This document shows, piece by piece, positions 5,675-6,376 of a stretch of DNA of 6,376 nt. The DNA comes from Planctomycetaceae bacterium (GTDB lineage Bacteria; Planctomycetota; Planctomycetia; Pirellulales; Thermoguttaceae), in the NCBI GenBank assembly GCA_031254675.1, contig JAIRTV010000155.1:1-6376 (forward strand). Reading direction: 5' to 3'. The stretch's first letter is position 1; each line of letters begins with the position of its first letter. The position numbers were made by a program, and so were the translations under genes. The notes beneath the pieces are model-generated. The model was given only the letters and a program-made list of their open reading frames with translations. It was not told the DNA's origin and did no database searches.

Positions 5675-6376
5675 ATGATGACTCAGACTTTGTACTCACG
5701 AACAATTGAAACTCCCCGACGCGATGCGGTTTATCAGTCTGTTGCGGAACGGTTGAAACATTATGACGAATTTCGTATCCCATTCAATACGGAAGAAATA
5801 ACGGAACAAGCAAGACGTTGTATGACCTGCGGAATTCCGTTTTGCCATAACGCCGGATGTCCGCTCGGAAATCCAATTCCCGAAACAAATACACTCATCG
5901 CCGAAAATCGGTTGCGTGACGCTTGTTATTTGTTACACGCATACGATAATTTCCCGGAATTGACCGGACGACTTTGTCCGGCATTGTGTGAAGCGGCGTG
6001 TGTTCACGGAATTAACAATGAAGCGGTGACAATCCGGCAACTCGAATTGGAAATTACCGAACTAGGTTGGAACAACGGTTGGATTGTTCCTCAACCACCG
6101 ACAACAAAAACAAATCAACGTGTTGCGGTAATCGGTAGCGGTCCGGCTGGACTCGCCTCCGCTCAACAACTCGCTCGCGCCGGTCATCATGTTTTTGTGT
6201 ACGTAAAATCAGATTCCGTCGTTGGTATTTTACGTTTTGGTTTTCATGATTTCAATTTGGTATAACATATTATCGATCGCCGACTTCAACAACTTCAAAG
6301 TGAAGGTGTTGAATTTGAAACCAATGTTTCCGTCGGGAACGATATTTCACCACAATATCTAAAACGACAATTCGAC
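5675..6376 (+). pseudogene. gltD: Glutamate synthase small subunit GltD, interrupted by an in-frame stop; runs off the right edge
   Basis: GltD is the FAD- and iron-sulfur-containing subunit that takes electrons from NADPH for the glutamate synthase large subunit (GltB). The cluster-binding cysteines are intact: Cys49, 52, 57 and 62 in the first group (RRCMTCGIPFC onward) and Cys101, 105 and 109 in the second (LCPALCEAAC). The nucleotide-binding loop GSGPAG is at 154-159. Translation stops at TAA 6263-6265 (codon 197), where the family normally reads a conserved LEK followed by H/E; directly after it the same frame continues as HIIDRRLQQLQSEGVEFETN to the last base. Several conserved residues just before the stop are also altered (Val177, Val183, Phe190, His191, Asn194, Val196). 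The break may be a real pseudogene or a sequence error. The start is ATG 5675 or ATG 5678; the frame opens at TTG 5633, but those 14 residues do not look like GltD. It lies 42 bases after the hydrolase gene. Confidence 0.8.

Noticed and set aside
6200..6265. Diversity-generating retroelement variable region as the cause of the gltD substitutions
   Set aside because: Several inferred changes are not at adenines, the site is internal to a metabolic enzyme, and no template repeat or reverse transcriptase is in the window.
6263..6265. Reassigned TAA codon
   Set aside because: The three complete genes end at TAA at the expected family length and contain no internal TAA, so TAA works as a stop here.

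Overview
The window most likely comes from a planctomycete with a moderately AT-rich genome. The main evidence is the exported TPR protein at 589-2466: its C-terminal block (an NNLSW-type motif, a KRALELAEKA helix, an AYILSTLAAA helix and a closing LESYKQKKPFRE-type tail) resembles TPR proteins I associate with Planctomycetes. Consistent with this, none of the four plus-strand genes has a Shine-Dalgarno sequence, and neighbouring genes are functionally unrelated. The phylum call rests on recognition, not on a search.

Layout. Positions 1-588 are a divergent intergenic region. A minus-strand gene begins at position 13 and runs off the left edge; only Met-Lys-Val-Arg is visible. It has a clear AGGAG ribosome binding site and a good sigma70-type promoter (TTGACA, 17 bp, TAATAT) about 330 bases upstream. 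The roughly 325-nt leader between them is rich in hairpins and looks like an uncharacterised cis-regulatory RNA. A G-rich tract (on the minus strand) separates this promoter from a second, plus-strand extended -10 promoter (TTGTCA, 17 bp, TGcTATACT), which drives the TPR gene.

The plus strand then carries four co-directional genes: the secreted TPR protein (589-2466), PurQ, the glutaminase subunit of FGAM synthase (2542-3297), a secreted multidomain clan GH-A glycoside hydrolase-like protein (3404-5632), and the start of GltD, the glutamate synthase small subunit (5675 to beyond the right edge). Gaps are 75, 106 and 42 bases. They may be read together, but I see no shared pathway: PurQ and GltD both belong to glutamine-linked nitrogen metabolism, while the TPR and hydrolase products are exported.

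The two most unusual points are (1) the long structured leader of the minus-strand gene, which contains a six-base element able either to close a hairpin or to pair with the ribosome binding site, and (2) gltD, which is broken by an in-frame TAA within a short cluster of apparent transversions that hit highly conserved residues, after which the reading frame resumes with good family similarity.
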